DNA of 64,000 bases from Hyphochytrium catenoides (Eukaryota > Sar > Hyphochytriomycetes > Hyphochytriales > Hyphochytriaceae). Position numbers and translations under genes: made by a program. How positions within the stretch are numbered: position 1 is the stretch's first letter; each line of letters starts with the position of its first letter. The notes under the pieces were generated by a model, which saw nothing but the letters and a program-made list of their open reading frames with translations, ran no database searches and was not told where the DNA came from. The DNA lies in the NCBI GenBank assembly GCA_900088475.1, contig FLMG01000941.1, positions 263,054 to 327,053 of the forward strand. The letters run 5' to 3'. This document shows, piece by piece, positions 44,887 to 55,399 of the stretch.

Positions 44887-47804
44887 ATGGTGGAGTCAAC
44901 AGAGCTCGCGGCTGATCCAGGTAAAAACTCTAAAGTGGGAGGGAGTAGGTGCTTCTGCTGGCGATGGCCTTGACTTTACGTCTTCTGAGACTGACATAGA
45001 TTTTGATATGAGGATTGTGATAGACGGGTCAACCTAACGATAGAGCTCTCATCGCAGTCTCTAACGTCTTATCGTTGTTTTTTATCGCAGCCTATGACTT
45101 GACACAGGTGCTGTCGCCATTCTTGGATCTGCACCTGGTCTTCCCGCTCATCCAGTTTATCGAAGAGAGGGAAATGTACAGTCCAGAGGGGCTCTTACAA
45201 GCTAAGCTAGACCTGCTTCGGCCGACGAATATGATAGATTATGCGAAGGATATATACTGCCAGCTCAACAACACAGAGGATGCTCCTGCAGGTTGGGCTT
45301 GATGACCTCCTCTTATTGGGTTGCGGCCCCAACAACGCCTTTGCAATTATCCTTTTCTATGTTGGGTATCTGTGACACTCGCGGACTGAGCTTTCTCATC
45401 GTGCGACAGAGTTTGATGAGAGAAGAGACACAATTCTAGATATTATGGCGTCTCTCAAGGATGAGGCCAAGGTTATCTTGGACCTAATAGAGGACCAAGA
45501 AGAGTTTGAAAGGCTTCAGACAAACAAGCAGTTTACCCGACAGCACCTGGCTGAGGCCTATGATGTGCGTTCGTGATTGCAAACATTATACTTTCGGATA
45601 TCACTGAGCGCTGAACCCTCGTCCATAGATTCACACCGAGACTCTCGATGCGCTGTACAAGTATGCTAAGTTCCAGTATGAGTGCGGCATCTACGGTGAT
45701 GCACTTGTGTATCTGACTTGCTATTGGTACGCAACTCTCTCTTTTCTTCCTTGTCAGTTTCCTTCTTTGTCCAGAGTCCTAAGGCTAAGGACTATTAGAT
45801 GGGGCGCGAACCTCCAGTGAGCGGCATGCCCAATGCTGAGCACGATAACCTCTATGTTGCTTATTTTTGTGTGCTTCTAACCCTCTTTCGATGGCTGCTT
45901 CTCTTTGGGATGTTTACAGTCAACTTTTCGAGGACCACCCTTCAAAGGTGATCCCAGCGCTTTGGGGCAAGTTTGGCTCCGAGATTTTGATGATGGACTG
46001 GGATGCAGCTCTGGAATCTCTGAATAAGCTCAGAGACCTTTTGGATGGTCAGGTGAGGAGACTAGTAGAAGATAGAGCTAGTGCGCCATCAATAGCAGAT
46101 ATACAGAAAATATGTTTCTGTCAGGCGACGATCTTCTCGAGGATGCTTAAATTTAATCTTTGAGAACTGATTGGCGTCTCAAGATGCCACTGGGGAAAAA
46201 ATTTGCCTGAGAGAAGACGTAGACGCCAGCTTTAGCCATCAAAAGCCCAATTCGCACCGAGGCTGTGGCTCATTTAGTCCATGATATTGTCGCTGCAGCG
46301 CTTCCCCGCTGCATGACTAACGCTGCTTTCCTCTCTCCTTGGTCCCTGCACTCAGTCGTTTGCAGCGCCTTTGGAACAGCTTCAACAGCGATCATGGCTT
46401 CTTCACTGGGCTCTGTTCGTCTTTTTCAATCATCCAGAAGGCAGAGACAGTATCATCGACTTTTGCTTCCAGCAGAGGTCCGACCATCTGCTGCGATACT
46501 ATCCCGGGCTGGCGCCTGCTCTTGGTTATTTGCCTCCTATTGTTCATTTCTGATATTGGTACCTACCGCCGTGCCTCCCGTCACTTGGCTAACTGCAAAC
46601 GGTGTGATTCTAGATACATGGAGGCTATCCAGACCAATTGCCCGTGGCTCTTACGCTACCTCACCACTGCAGTGATCATCAACAAAAGACGGCGCAATGT
46701 CTTGAAGGACCTAATCAAGGTTATCCAGCAGGTGCGATATATATCAAATCGTCTCTTACTGTTCTGAAGGGTTTGGCGTCACCGACGGGGCCGGATCACT
46801 TTGTGCTCGTTGCTATGACAATGTTTATCTGCCTGTTTCTATTCATAACATGCCTGCGTTTCTCTCTTCTAGGAGGGCAATACCTACAGAGACCCCATCG
46901 TTGACTTCTTTGAGTGTTTATACGTAAATTTCGACTTTGAGGGCGCTCACCAGAAGTTGAAAGAATGTGAAAGCGTGCTTGTTAGCGATTTCTTCCTTGT
47001 CTACTGCCATGAAGAGTTCATGGAGAACGCCAGACAGTTCATATTTGAGATCTACTGCAGGATACACCAGAAGATCGGCATCGGGTAAGTGTGGGCCTGG
47101 AGAGATACATACGGACGAGGCATGACTAGCGAGGCCTGAAGAAGTATGACTGCTTGTTGGGGAACGGTAGTCAACCTACATTTTTTGCTGAGCAATCGAG
47201 AGCTTTCATCGGGAACTGGAGGGAAGGCAGACAGCGGGCAACAGTAAGAAAAACTGAGTCTCAATTTGACCTTTGACAGAATGTTAGCTGAGAAGCTGGG
47301 TATGGAGGAAGACCACGCTGAGAGATGGATAGTCGACCTCATTCGCGCCGCACGGCTGGATGCCAAGATTGACTCACAATCAGGAGTCGTCATCATGGGT
47401 ACACAATCAGTTAACATGTAAGTGGGAGCCACAGGACAAGAGAGGTAGACGTACGGTATAGGAATAGGTATTTTTGTTGATTACGAAGCTCCGGGGAATT
47501 CAGTGACCTTAGGGACTGCTGACGAGCTCTCAACGTTTATCCTTTCTTCTAAAACTGATGCACCGTACACTGATGTTCCGCTCCCTCGTTGTCCGCTTTC
47601 AGCCATCAGCAGGTGATTGAGAAGACGAAGGACCTGGTAGCGAGAAGCCACGTCCTTGCCAACAATCTAGATGAGACCAATGAGTCTGGAGACCGCAAGA
47701 AGGGCGGCAGGAGAGACGATAGGGGAGACAGACACCGTGGAGACAGGGACAACAGGGAGAGAGGAGGGCGGAGAGATAACAGGGAGAGGCGTGACAGATA
47801 CTAA
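44887..47804 (+). CDS. EIF3E: Translation initiation factor eIF3 subunit e (INT6), 10 exons
   Basis: Exons: 44887-44920, 45091-45291, 45410-45564, 45629-45726, 45920-46052, 46356-46477, 46614-46731, 46873-47084, 47280-47417, 47603-47804. All are in phase and give 470 aa. The N-terminal family block reads [20 protein letters not shown] and [17 protein letters not shown]. The middle contains [20 protein letters not shown], typical of eIF3e. The PCI domain includes [47 protein letters not shown] and [20 protein letters not shown], then [11 protein letters not shown]. The last 50 residues are an Arg/Asp/Gly-rich tail ([20 protein letters not shown]), an RNA-binding-like extension not usual in animal eIF3e. 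The protein is a core subunit of eIF3 and has PCI relatives in the proteasome lid and COP9 complex. Confidence 0.97.
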
Positions 47805-48101
47805 GCTCTTATAGGAAGCGCCACCTTAACGTCTCCTACTCTGTCCTACATGGTAGTCGTTCCAAAAGAGAAGGTGAAGTGACGAAGAGCAGGAGCAGTA
47901 AGCTTACATAGGAACAGCGTGCTGTGCCCTGAGGGTTTTCTATTGAAGCAAATAAACACGAAGACAATGACTGAATATTCATACTTAGAGTGCTTCCGCT
48001 TCACGTGCTTCCGCCTTCGATGTCTCCCTCTTGCTTGCGGCTTCGTTTTCCTGTTCTAGCGACTGATACGGGTCATAAGAGAAGCTGCCGAAGTTGGAAG
48101 T

Positions 48102-48234
48102 AGAAATGGACTCCAATCTTGCTGGCTGTCGTCACTGAATGCGCGAAGATGAATCGTGCGACAGTCACTCCTAGTAGGGTTCATTCATCTTCGCGCATTC
48201 AGTGACGACAACCAGCAAGATTGAGTCCATCTCT
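48102..48234. repeat. Long hairpin 1: 52-53-nt inverted repeat, 28-nt loop
   Basis: The left arm (48102-48154) and right arm (48183-48234) are reverse complements except for two transitions and one bulged base. The core CGTCACTGAATGCGCGAAGA is perfect. The 28-nt spacer does not pair. A transcript from either strand would fold into a long stable stem. Confidence 0.9.
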
Positions 48235-48381
48235 GATACTGTTGAATGTCTGTCTGGAAGAGGTACAGCAAGCTGCGAAAGGCGATATAAAGGAGGTAAT
48301 CATTCACTCAATCAGCGACCTCCCCTCCTCCCTAAGGGTTCAATGCTCCTGTCACCCCTGAGCTCGCAGCCTACCCCTAAC

Positions 48382-48539
48382 CCCACTTTCTTACTTCAAC
48401 GCCATCAGGCTATTCTTATTGGCATGGATCGCACGGCGACGGCCTCGAAATTGTGACTCGTGGAGCATTGCTTGATCCACTTCAATTTGTGATTCATGAC
48501 AATGAGAATAGCTTGATGGCGTTGAAGTGAGAAAGTGGG
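48382..48539. repeat. Long hairpin 2: about 51-nt inverted repeat, about 55-nt loop
   Basis: The left arm (48382-48433, containing ACTTCAACGCCATCAGGCTA) pairs with 48489-48539 at about 87 percent. Nearly all differences are transitions. Read on the plus strand, five or six of them give G-U pairs, so the plus-strand RNA would be almost fully paired. No other function is visible. Confidence 0.85.
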
Positions 48540-48554
48540 CAAGGTTTGCCCGAT

Positions 48555-48702
48555 GTCTCTTGAGCTCTTCGAATGCGCTGAACCCATACTTAAGCGCATT
48601 GGTCACAGAGACGAGAAATACAATCTCAAAGGATGGACGCAAAAGACATGCCTCTGTAACCAATGGACTTATGGGTTCAGCGCATTTGAAGAGCTCAGAG
48701 AC
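48555..48702. repeat. Long hairpin 3: about 50-55-nt inverted repeat, about 42-nt loop
   Basis: The left arm (48555-48609) and right arm (48652-48702) share TGAGCTCTTC, AATGCGCTGAACCCATA and CATTGGT, with one internal 4-nt asymmetry and a few transitions. It begins only 16 bp after hairpin 2. Confidence 0.85.
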
Positions 48703-48984
48703 CTTGTTCAAGCATACACCTTAGATAGGTTGGCCTTGAATCTCTGCCGCTGTCATCCGCGAACCGCCACCATCCTGCTGCCTTGCGTGCGTGCGCACAA
48801 CAGACGTCTGGCCCGCATCCAGCATATGACAGATTCACAACGTCACAGGGACATGTGGCGCAAGAGCAGAATCCAGTTGCCAGTTGCCTTCAGTTCTTTG
48901 TAAGTTTCTGGAAGCCCGGCACATCTCCTTTGTCACCTCTGATATATGCCATAAAAACTCCAATAGAGTCACTGGGATGTATCG

Positions 48985-49298
48985 CTTTCATCATTTGCTC
49001 TATCCTTCCGTTAAGGATGACAGCTAGGTCAACGGTTCCGTAGAATGCTAAGCTGACTCAAGTCACCGATCGAGTAGAAGGAGGGAGAGTCTTTGTCCTC
49101 TGTCTTCAGTAGCTCCCCCTCTTATCGCATTCCTCACTCAAGAGTGATAGAATGCCAAACAAGGCGCGGCCATTGTTAAACTGCCAAGGAAACGTGGCTG
49201 TTGACAAGCCCCAACAGTCTACCTTCTGCCACATCTCAGAGGGCGAGGAACCTTCGTAGATCGCAAGCTCAACGGAAGGATAGAGCAAGTGATGAAAG
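48985..49298. repeat. Fourth, more widely spaced inverted repeat (31-nt arms)
   Basis: 48985-49015 pairs with 49268-49298 at 29 of 31 positions, and both mismatches are transitions. The core is TTGCTCTATCCTTCCGTT. Arms are about 250 bp apart. Confidence 0.75.
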
Positions 49299-50661
49299 AA
49301 GTACAAGTTGGTTTTAGAGCTATTTGGAAGGACTGGAGGAGTGGCTCTTCTTGAAGTGAGCTTATGCTTTTGCCTCTTGCATTATGGGAGGTGATCTGCA
49401 GTTCATTTCTTCCCATCTTGGATAATGCTAGTGCGGACTCCCTCGATACCTGGATACAGCTCATCCTCTTTGCAGCTGCTCCTATTATTGGCCAGGTTAC
49501 CCATCCCTGTCACCGTCAACACCAACAGAGGTATCTGTCACTGTGTCTTCTTTTAGAAAGCGCCAGACTTGACAATTTCAAGGAAGCAGCGCCAGATTAT
49601 TTCTGCCAGGACCGTCTTCTTCGTGGTCATCACTCTATTGGTCGACCGACAGAGAGGAGAGGAGTGAATGGTGGCAGAAGGTCGCAACGCAGATCTTACG
49701 TCGTTTTAGTGCTGCTGGAAGGGATGGCGGCACGAACGATGGCACGTAACGCACCATCCTCGGTGTTTGACTGATTTCAGTCAGTTCTCTCCTCGCTCCA
49801 CGTCACGAGGTCACTGTTGTCCATTATTCATTGATGGATGGAGGAGAGTCATCGCTCTTCTATTATAGATATAGCATGCGACGTGAGGCTGCTGGCTGCT
49901 GGCTGCTGATGTGTGTGAAGATGATGCCAATGCGTAGCAGGTACTGCATCCTGACAAATCTATAATGAAGGGTTGTGCCACTACAGGAACTATTTTACCC
50001 TGATGCAACTATGCCCACCCACTCCTAATATAATGATCTACGTATAAGTTGGGTGGGAGTCTAGTGTGCCTCACCACTCCAGCTATGAAAGTTGAAAGAT
50101 CGCACGATCCGGTGTCCTTCTTCATGGGCGAAATAGGGAAATAGTAGTACGAAGCAGCTCTTTTGAGAGGAGAAAACAGCCGTCACCATTTTAGACATAA
50201 CTCCTCGACGGCTGGGAGTTAGAAGGTGCCCTTGAAATATGTTGCCCCTGAACTAAATGGCTAGCAGGACTCAAGACGGTTTGTCCATGGGGTGTCGTGG
50301 GAACAGACGCCACTCTTGACATACGCTGCAAAATAACCTAAGCTGGTTCTTCTTCTTGAATTTAGCCTCTTGCTGTTGTGTATGAAATCTCTCTTATGAA
50401 CCGTTTTAGTACGACGAGTACGAAGAGATTATCGCTGTCATTGCCTGGTAATAACGCATGGCATCCTCAACTTCCTCTCTTTTGATGGGCGACAGCTGAG
50501 TCTGGTTGAGCTTGCAGATTGCAGATCACCGTATTCCGGACTATGCCCTTGGAGTTAGTTCTATCCAGAAGAGCGGTAACACTACTGTCAACAATGTACG
50601 TACTGTACTGAGTACAAATAATCTTGAAACTTTATACATTCGAGCCGATTTGGAACCCGTC

Positions 50662-52238
50662 CTAACATATAGAGAATAGAAGAACATTGCCAAAGGACAC
50701 GAAGGACAGAAGCGCCGAGATGAGAGAGAGGGAAGCCGTAGTCGTAGGACGAGGACTACTTGAAGAAGGCGTAGGCGCAGGATCCTGCGACGGTGGGTTA
50801 TCTTGCAGAGAGTTGCACACAACCGTAGAGCCCTCAAAGAGAGGAGTGAGGACAGAGTTCAGATCCTCTGGTGCATTGGAGTCTGTCAGCGCCCTGTTTA
50901 AAGCATCCTTCACCGCGTCTTCCACCTGCACGACGGAGACAGGACATGGAAACATGAAGACGTTTAGAGAAAGGCAACAACTTGGACAATTTCAGAGATT
51001 CTGCTGCTTGAAGCGCTGCTAATCCCAACACCAGCAAGGGATCAGAGGAAAAGGATCAGAGGGAAAGGAATGGCAAGCGAGATCCTGAGCCCTCTCTCGC
51101 TATACATAAAATTCTGTCAATGAAGAATCACGAGGTTTTCGTAACTAGGACGAAGGCAGCAGGAGAAGAGTGGCTCCTCCTTATCTCCTCGCTCTTGCCA
51201 TCCAAATTCTCCTTACATTTTTCGTGATATCTTTGATCTTCAGGTCTATTCCTGCGATAGTCTTCTTGATCACGAGATCCGGGGTAATTGTTACTTTCTC
51301 CACTTTGAGGCTTGTGAGGTGCGGGGAGGAAGGGGAGCAGCCCATCACAATGTCAATTGTAAACTTTACCGGCCCCTGGCAGCAATAGTCGGTGCCGTCT
51401 GCTACCTAAGATGGACGACGATGATGGGATTAAGAAGGTGATGGGGGAATGGGAAGGGTGACATCAAAGAGGAGGAGATCTTCTGATCAACACAGAGTCA
51501 AGAAGCTGTTGTCTAGAGTCCTAAGACGCGAACGTTATGTCATAAGAAGTGGCAAAGTCCTGCAGCTGTGGTGTGAGGCCCTCTTACCGCCGCGCAAGCG
51601 CCTGTGAAAGGAACACATGCTTCAGCTCTCAAGTTCAGCGGCAATTCTTGGAAGGTAGCTGTAGCTCTAAGTGTGGATGGGGCAGTCGAAGTGGCCCCAT
51701 CTGAAGTAGCGGCCGGCGGGATGACTTGACTATCCTCTAGCTTAAAGGTGTTGAGACCACCCACCCAGTAGGCGTATGCTCGATACGCTGAGTTCTTGTC
51801 CTCGTAAAGCAAACCCGTCTGGGAGAAGGTTGTGAAGGCAGCCGCGGGATTTGGTTAGAGACATCATGACTTCAGGACAACTCCAGCGGTGGACCGTAGA
51901 CACAGAGAGCCGTAAGAAGTCTTATCGGAAAGGGTCTCAAAGCAGTGATATAGCAGAGAAGAAGCCAGGCTCACCTCTTTGCAAGGAGTGGGAGGCGTGT
52001 CAGCAGTACAGTCGCCCACACTGGCTGGCAACTTCTGCAGGATTTGGTTCTCCAAAATGGTTCTGAATTGCGTGGCAACCGTCCCAACGGTGTCAGGGAA
52101 AGAAACATTGTTAGAGGCGCCTTCAGTCCTTCCGACTAGCAGGAGGCTAAAGAGCACTGCCAGACATATTGAGCCAAAGGGGAAAGACGCGGGACAGAAG
52201 CTAGTACGCTTCCTAGCAAGGCGCTGCCCAGTAACCAT
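50662..52238 (-). CDS. Predicted secreted, GPI-anchored surface protein, 4 exons, unrecognised domain
   Basis: Exons (minus): 52238-51975, 51818-51588, 51405-51217, 50925-50662. All are phase 0 with GTGAGC/GTAAGA/GTAAGG donors and give 315 aa. The N-terminus has a basic stretch followed by a signal-peptide core (ICLAVLFSLLLVGRTEGA). The ectodomain has about 230 residues with few, probably paired cysteines (VGDCTADTPPTPCKE, ACVPFTGACA, DYCCQGPVKF). It contains a beta-rich stretch (LTSLKVEKVTITPDLVIKKT, then IAGIDLKIKDI). The C-terminus is a Pro/Ser/Thr-rich linker followed by a hydrophobic end (SLISALLSFVSFGNVLLFSI), as in GPI-anchor signals. No family is recognised. The alternating hydrophobic strands are weakly reminiscent of lipid-binding folds, but this is speculation. 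Confidence 0.75.
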
Positions 52239-52322
52239 TTTTTTTAATCTTGTTGCTTCCCCACTACTTGGGTCTCTCCTTCGCGGTGGCACTTCTTCTA
52301 AGTGTTAGCACGGCGAGACTCT

Positions 52323-53055
52323 TCAAAAGTCGAGAGAAGGTTGATAACTGGGCGGTGAGTGAGGTAAAGTCAGACTTTGGGGAGCTGCTGATATTTTGTC
52401 TTTGGTGGAAAAGTAAGAAGTGATGATGATGGCAAGAGAGGGACGACACTCCAGAAGCTCTAGCAGACGGGCGGTCGGGACGGAGGAAAGGATGACTACT
52501 TGAGCGTTTCCATTATTGATTATCCGTTCTATGCGGAAGACCTCTAAGAAAGTAGACCACAACTGACTATCTTCAAGAATAGCAGAAAGGATGGTCAAAG
52601 GCCAGTGGGAATCTAAAGGCGTTTAAAGTGGGCATAAGCTGCTGCATTAACGCTCGGAGAGAGCAAGAACCTGCTGCTCTTCTTCCCCTTCTGTTCTTCA
52701 ACGAAAGAGGAGGAGGTGACAAAGGTAGGCGCACAACAGCTGGATCAGTTGGGAGGAGGAGGGCGAACAAAGAGAGAAAAGAAGCTGAACTGCACCGCTC
52801 TATCATTCTCTTCCCTCTTCGGCTGTCCAGAAGGTTGACGATCCAGAGCTGCGGAGGAGGAAGAAGAACAAAGCGCAAAGAAGAAGACCGACCAGCGGCG
52901 CAAAAAGGGTCACAGAAGAAGGAGGCAGAGCTGGAGGAGCCAATTATAGGAGATTCTATAGGGATACGAACACAAGGGCACAAGGAGCGCACAATCGTGC
53001 CCAGAAGACCAGGAAATCCAGCTGACAGATTGCAGGGCGAACCGTCCAAATTCAT
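52323..53055 (-). CDS. Candidate gene, 1-3 exons, unrecognised
   Basis: An ATG at 53055 opens a Ser/Pro/Cys-rich frame of over 80 codons. In another frame, 52610-52323 reads convincingly (LWSTFLEVFRIERIINNGNA, then LLECRPSLAIIITSYFSTKD), with a possible CCTTTAG acceptor at about 52610, and ends at a stop. The two may be exons of one gene, but the splice pair is not evident. The opposite strand is also open for 200 codons without an ATG near its start, so the first part is uncertain. The second part is the more credible. Confidence 0.35.
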
Positions 53056-53392
53056 GGCCCACAACGGAGACAATGGAGGTCCAGGTTTGCTAGGGGGGTT
53101 ACTGGAGGGACTAGTCTCTGTGCGCACTATTGTGCGAAAAGCTGGGTGGGAGGATTACATTGAGGGAAGCCTTTTTGTAGTACCATTTTATTCTACTGCA
53201 CGTCAGGGTGGTACTAATGAGCGCACGCTGCGAACCCCGCCCCCCATAGTACTAAATGTATGAGCTTCGACGAGTAAATCCGCACTATCTGACGCACTGT
53301 GGAGCGCCCTTATTATGTTATGGAGACATCATCAGAATCTGCAACAGACCTGCAGCTCCAGCTTCTTGGCTCGCTTTTGCCATCATGAGATT

Positions 53393-54745
53393 ATGAGAAG
53401 ATGGAGCTTGTTGGTCATCGTGGTGATGATAGTGCTTCACTTTCATCTGCTCACCAGCAAAGGAGTTTCCTCTTCCATTGTCAACGCCTCCTCTGAGTGA
53501 ACCATTCTCTTGGCAGGTGACACTAGTAGGTGGCCGTACTATTGGTCTAAGGACAATATTATCTCTTATCAGCTAGCTGGGCTGTTTGGAGGCTAAGCTT
53601 AGAGAAGACCTCTCTCGCTCACTCTTTTTGTCGCTCACTCTCGTCGTGCCTTGCTGCTGCCGCGTAACCTGCTGCATATTGAACGCGGCCCCAGTGACGG
53701 CATAGCATTTGGAGTCAACAAGCTCTCGAACACGTCACAGGGTCTGAAGGGCCGAAGCTTGTTGGGTGATATGAACAAAAAGGATGCCGGCCGTCATCAC
53801 GATGCCCATGGAGATGGTCAATTGGATTTGCAGTCTCCTTCTTCTGCGGCGCCCCCAACCCTGTTGTCTCTCTGGCAACTGGAGTCCGTCGTGGTGGATG
53901 AAGAAGAGATAACAATGGACGGCTTGGTAGGCTTGCGATTTACCTTTGAGCGACTCAAGCAGAGCGAAGAGCAATGCATTCGTTCTCTTACTGCACCTAT
54001 GGCAGGAGCTAAACCCTCCTCCGGAGAGTCAAGATTGTCACGTGTGCCTCCTCCTCTCCACCCTGACGATCCCGCAACTATGGTTTACCGGATGATTGTG
54101 TCCATGGGAGCTGGGTCAAGGCGGAACTTTAAAAAGCTGTGCATGGAGTACACCAATGAACTGCGTGACCAACAAGCAATATTGGTCGGCATCCCGAGTG
54201 GTCACTCATTCCGAGGGGACCAGCGGGACTTTTTATCTGTCCTCCCGCTCACTGGCTTCACGAGACATCCGATATCGCCCCCATACCTGAGAGTCCCTCA
54301 TCCAAGCCTTGGACAAACAGATCTCTACTCGTTGATTGTGGAAGAGTATACACCTCTCCTTACTCAAGAGTTCATATCCGCTCACCTAAAGGCTGATGTA
54401 GTGGCTAGGGTTTGTCCGCTACTTTTGACAGATCTCGGCGGCATGGGCACCTGGCACAACTTCAAAGCTCAACAGGGCTGGAGTGAGGTACTGATAGAAG
54501 TTGATGAGCAGAAAGTCATAATCTGTTATATGAAGCAGGACGGCGCTCTTAGCTTGGAGCCAGGCGCGATGCTTAATATTCTAGAGAGCCTTCGAGATTC
54601 AGACAGTGTTGGAACGTTCTTGGCCAAAGCGGAGGCCGTTCTACCCTGCTCCAGAGGCCAAGAAGAAGAGCTCTCTGTTTGTTTCTATCACTTCCAACGG
54701 CCTGCGCAGAGCAGCACCTTCGACATCACTTATTTCGCGGGATAG
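53393..54745 (+). CDS. Predicted secreted protein, 384 aa, 2 exons, unrecognised
   Basis: Exon 1 (53393-53496) encodes a signal peptide (SLLVIVVMIVLHFHLLTS). Exon 2 (53695-54745) completes the protein. The GA/T junction across GTGAAC...CCCCAG is in phase. After a His/Asp/Gly-rich segment (about residues 65-80) the protein is a soluble mixed alpha/beta protein of about 300 residues: TMDGLVGLRFTFERLKQSEE, VYRMIVSMGAGSRRNFKKLC, LLTDLGGMGTWHNFKAQQGW, VCFYHFQRPAQSSTFDITYF. No transmembrane helix or known catalytic motif is visible, and only four or so cysteines. I do not recognise the fold. It lies among other predicted secreted proteins, which suggests a surface or secretory role. Confidence 0.75.
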
Positions 54746-55399
54746 AACGTTGCTCATAACTGGGCAGTGGTGGCTTTCTTTCTTGAATATCGCGTGATGG
54801 TTCCAATAACTTCCACAATTCCCTATACCGAACCAGCTCAGCTCACGAGTGCACATAGCATGTTACTGGAAGGTGCCCTAACAGAGCTTTTCCTAGTATC
54901 TGACGCCTCCTGCTGAGCTGGTTGAGCGAAGAGACGAGGGACACACCATCACTCTGTACAATCTAAGAACAACCGTGAAAGTCCATGAAGCTTATCATTC
55001 TACGCACTCGGTGGCTGCCTCAAAGCTCTCCTCCGGCTCTTCCTGGTGATCAACAACTAAATAGAATAATGTAGACAAATGTGAGACAAGAAGAGAAGAA
55101 AGAAATCATAAGGTAGCTTTCCTGTTGGTTATCATGGGAAAAGGGGCTATTGGCAGCAGCAACAAGGGCTTGGGCTCATTGTATGCTTTATATTTCACAT
55201 TTAACTGGCTAACAGAGTTCAGGGTATGTATGGTACGTCTCTCTGACCCTTCGCCTCTACATGGACCAAAATTCTTACCTATCATCGCCAACCTTAGAAA
55301 TGAGCGGCTAAGTATGGCATCGCTCAGCCGCATTGAATACATCGCGCCCTTCTCTCATATCGGCGTGCCTGTCCAACTTTCTTCTCCGTAGTGATGCAA
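54746..55399. other. Intergenic between convergent genes
   Basis: About 650 bp without a supported coding segment or repeat. It should contain the 3' UTRs of the secreted orphan (plus) and the lipocalin-like gene (minus). Confidence 0.5.

Larger units (their letters stand above)
47805..50661. other. 2.9-kb interval without a protein gene, holding a cluster of inverted repeats
   Basis: There is no supported coding gene. Short open frames on both strands across 48390-49780 are consequences of the inverted repeats and have no codon or motif support. The interval contains three long inverted repeats (48102-48234, 48382-48539, 48555-48702), a weaker pair (48985-49015 with 49268-49298) and a small hairpin (about 49129-49155). 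I see nothing distinct in 49800-50661. Confidence 0.55.

Noticed and set aside
48391-48903. Opposing open frames of 60-120 codons on both strands
   Set aside because: Both strands encode similar peptides only because the DNA consists of inverted repeats. There is no consistent start, splice pattern or motif.
52628-53263. 211-codon plus-strand open frame
   Set aside because: It starts at GTG with no ATG for over 140 codons, is Arg/Lys/Glu-rich as the complement of a pyrimidine-rich strand, and lacks splice or domain support.
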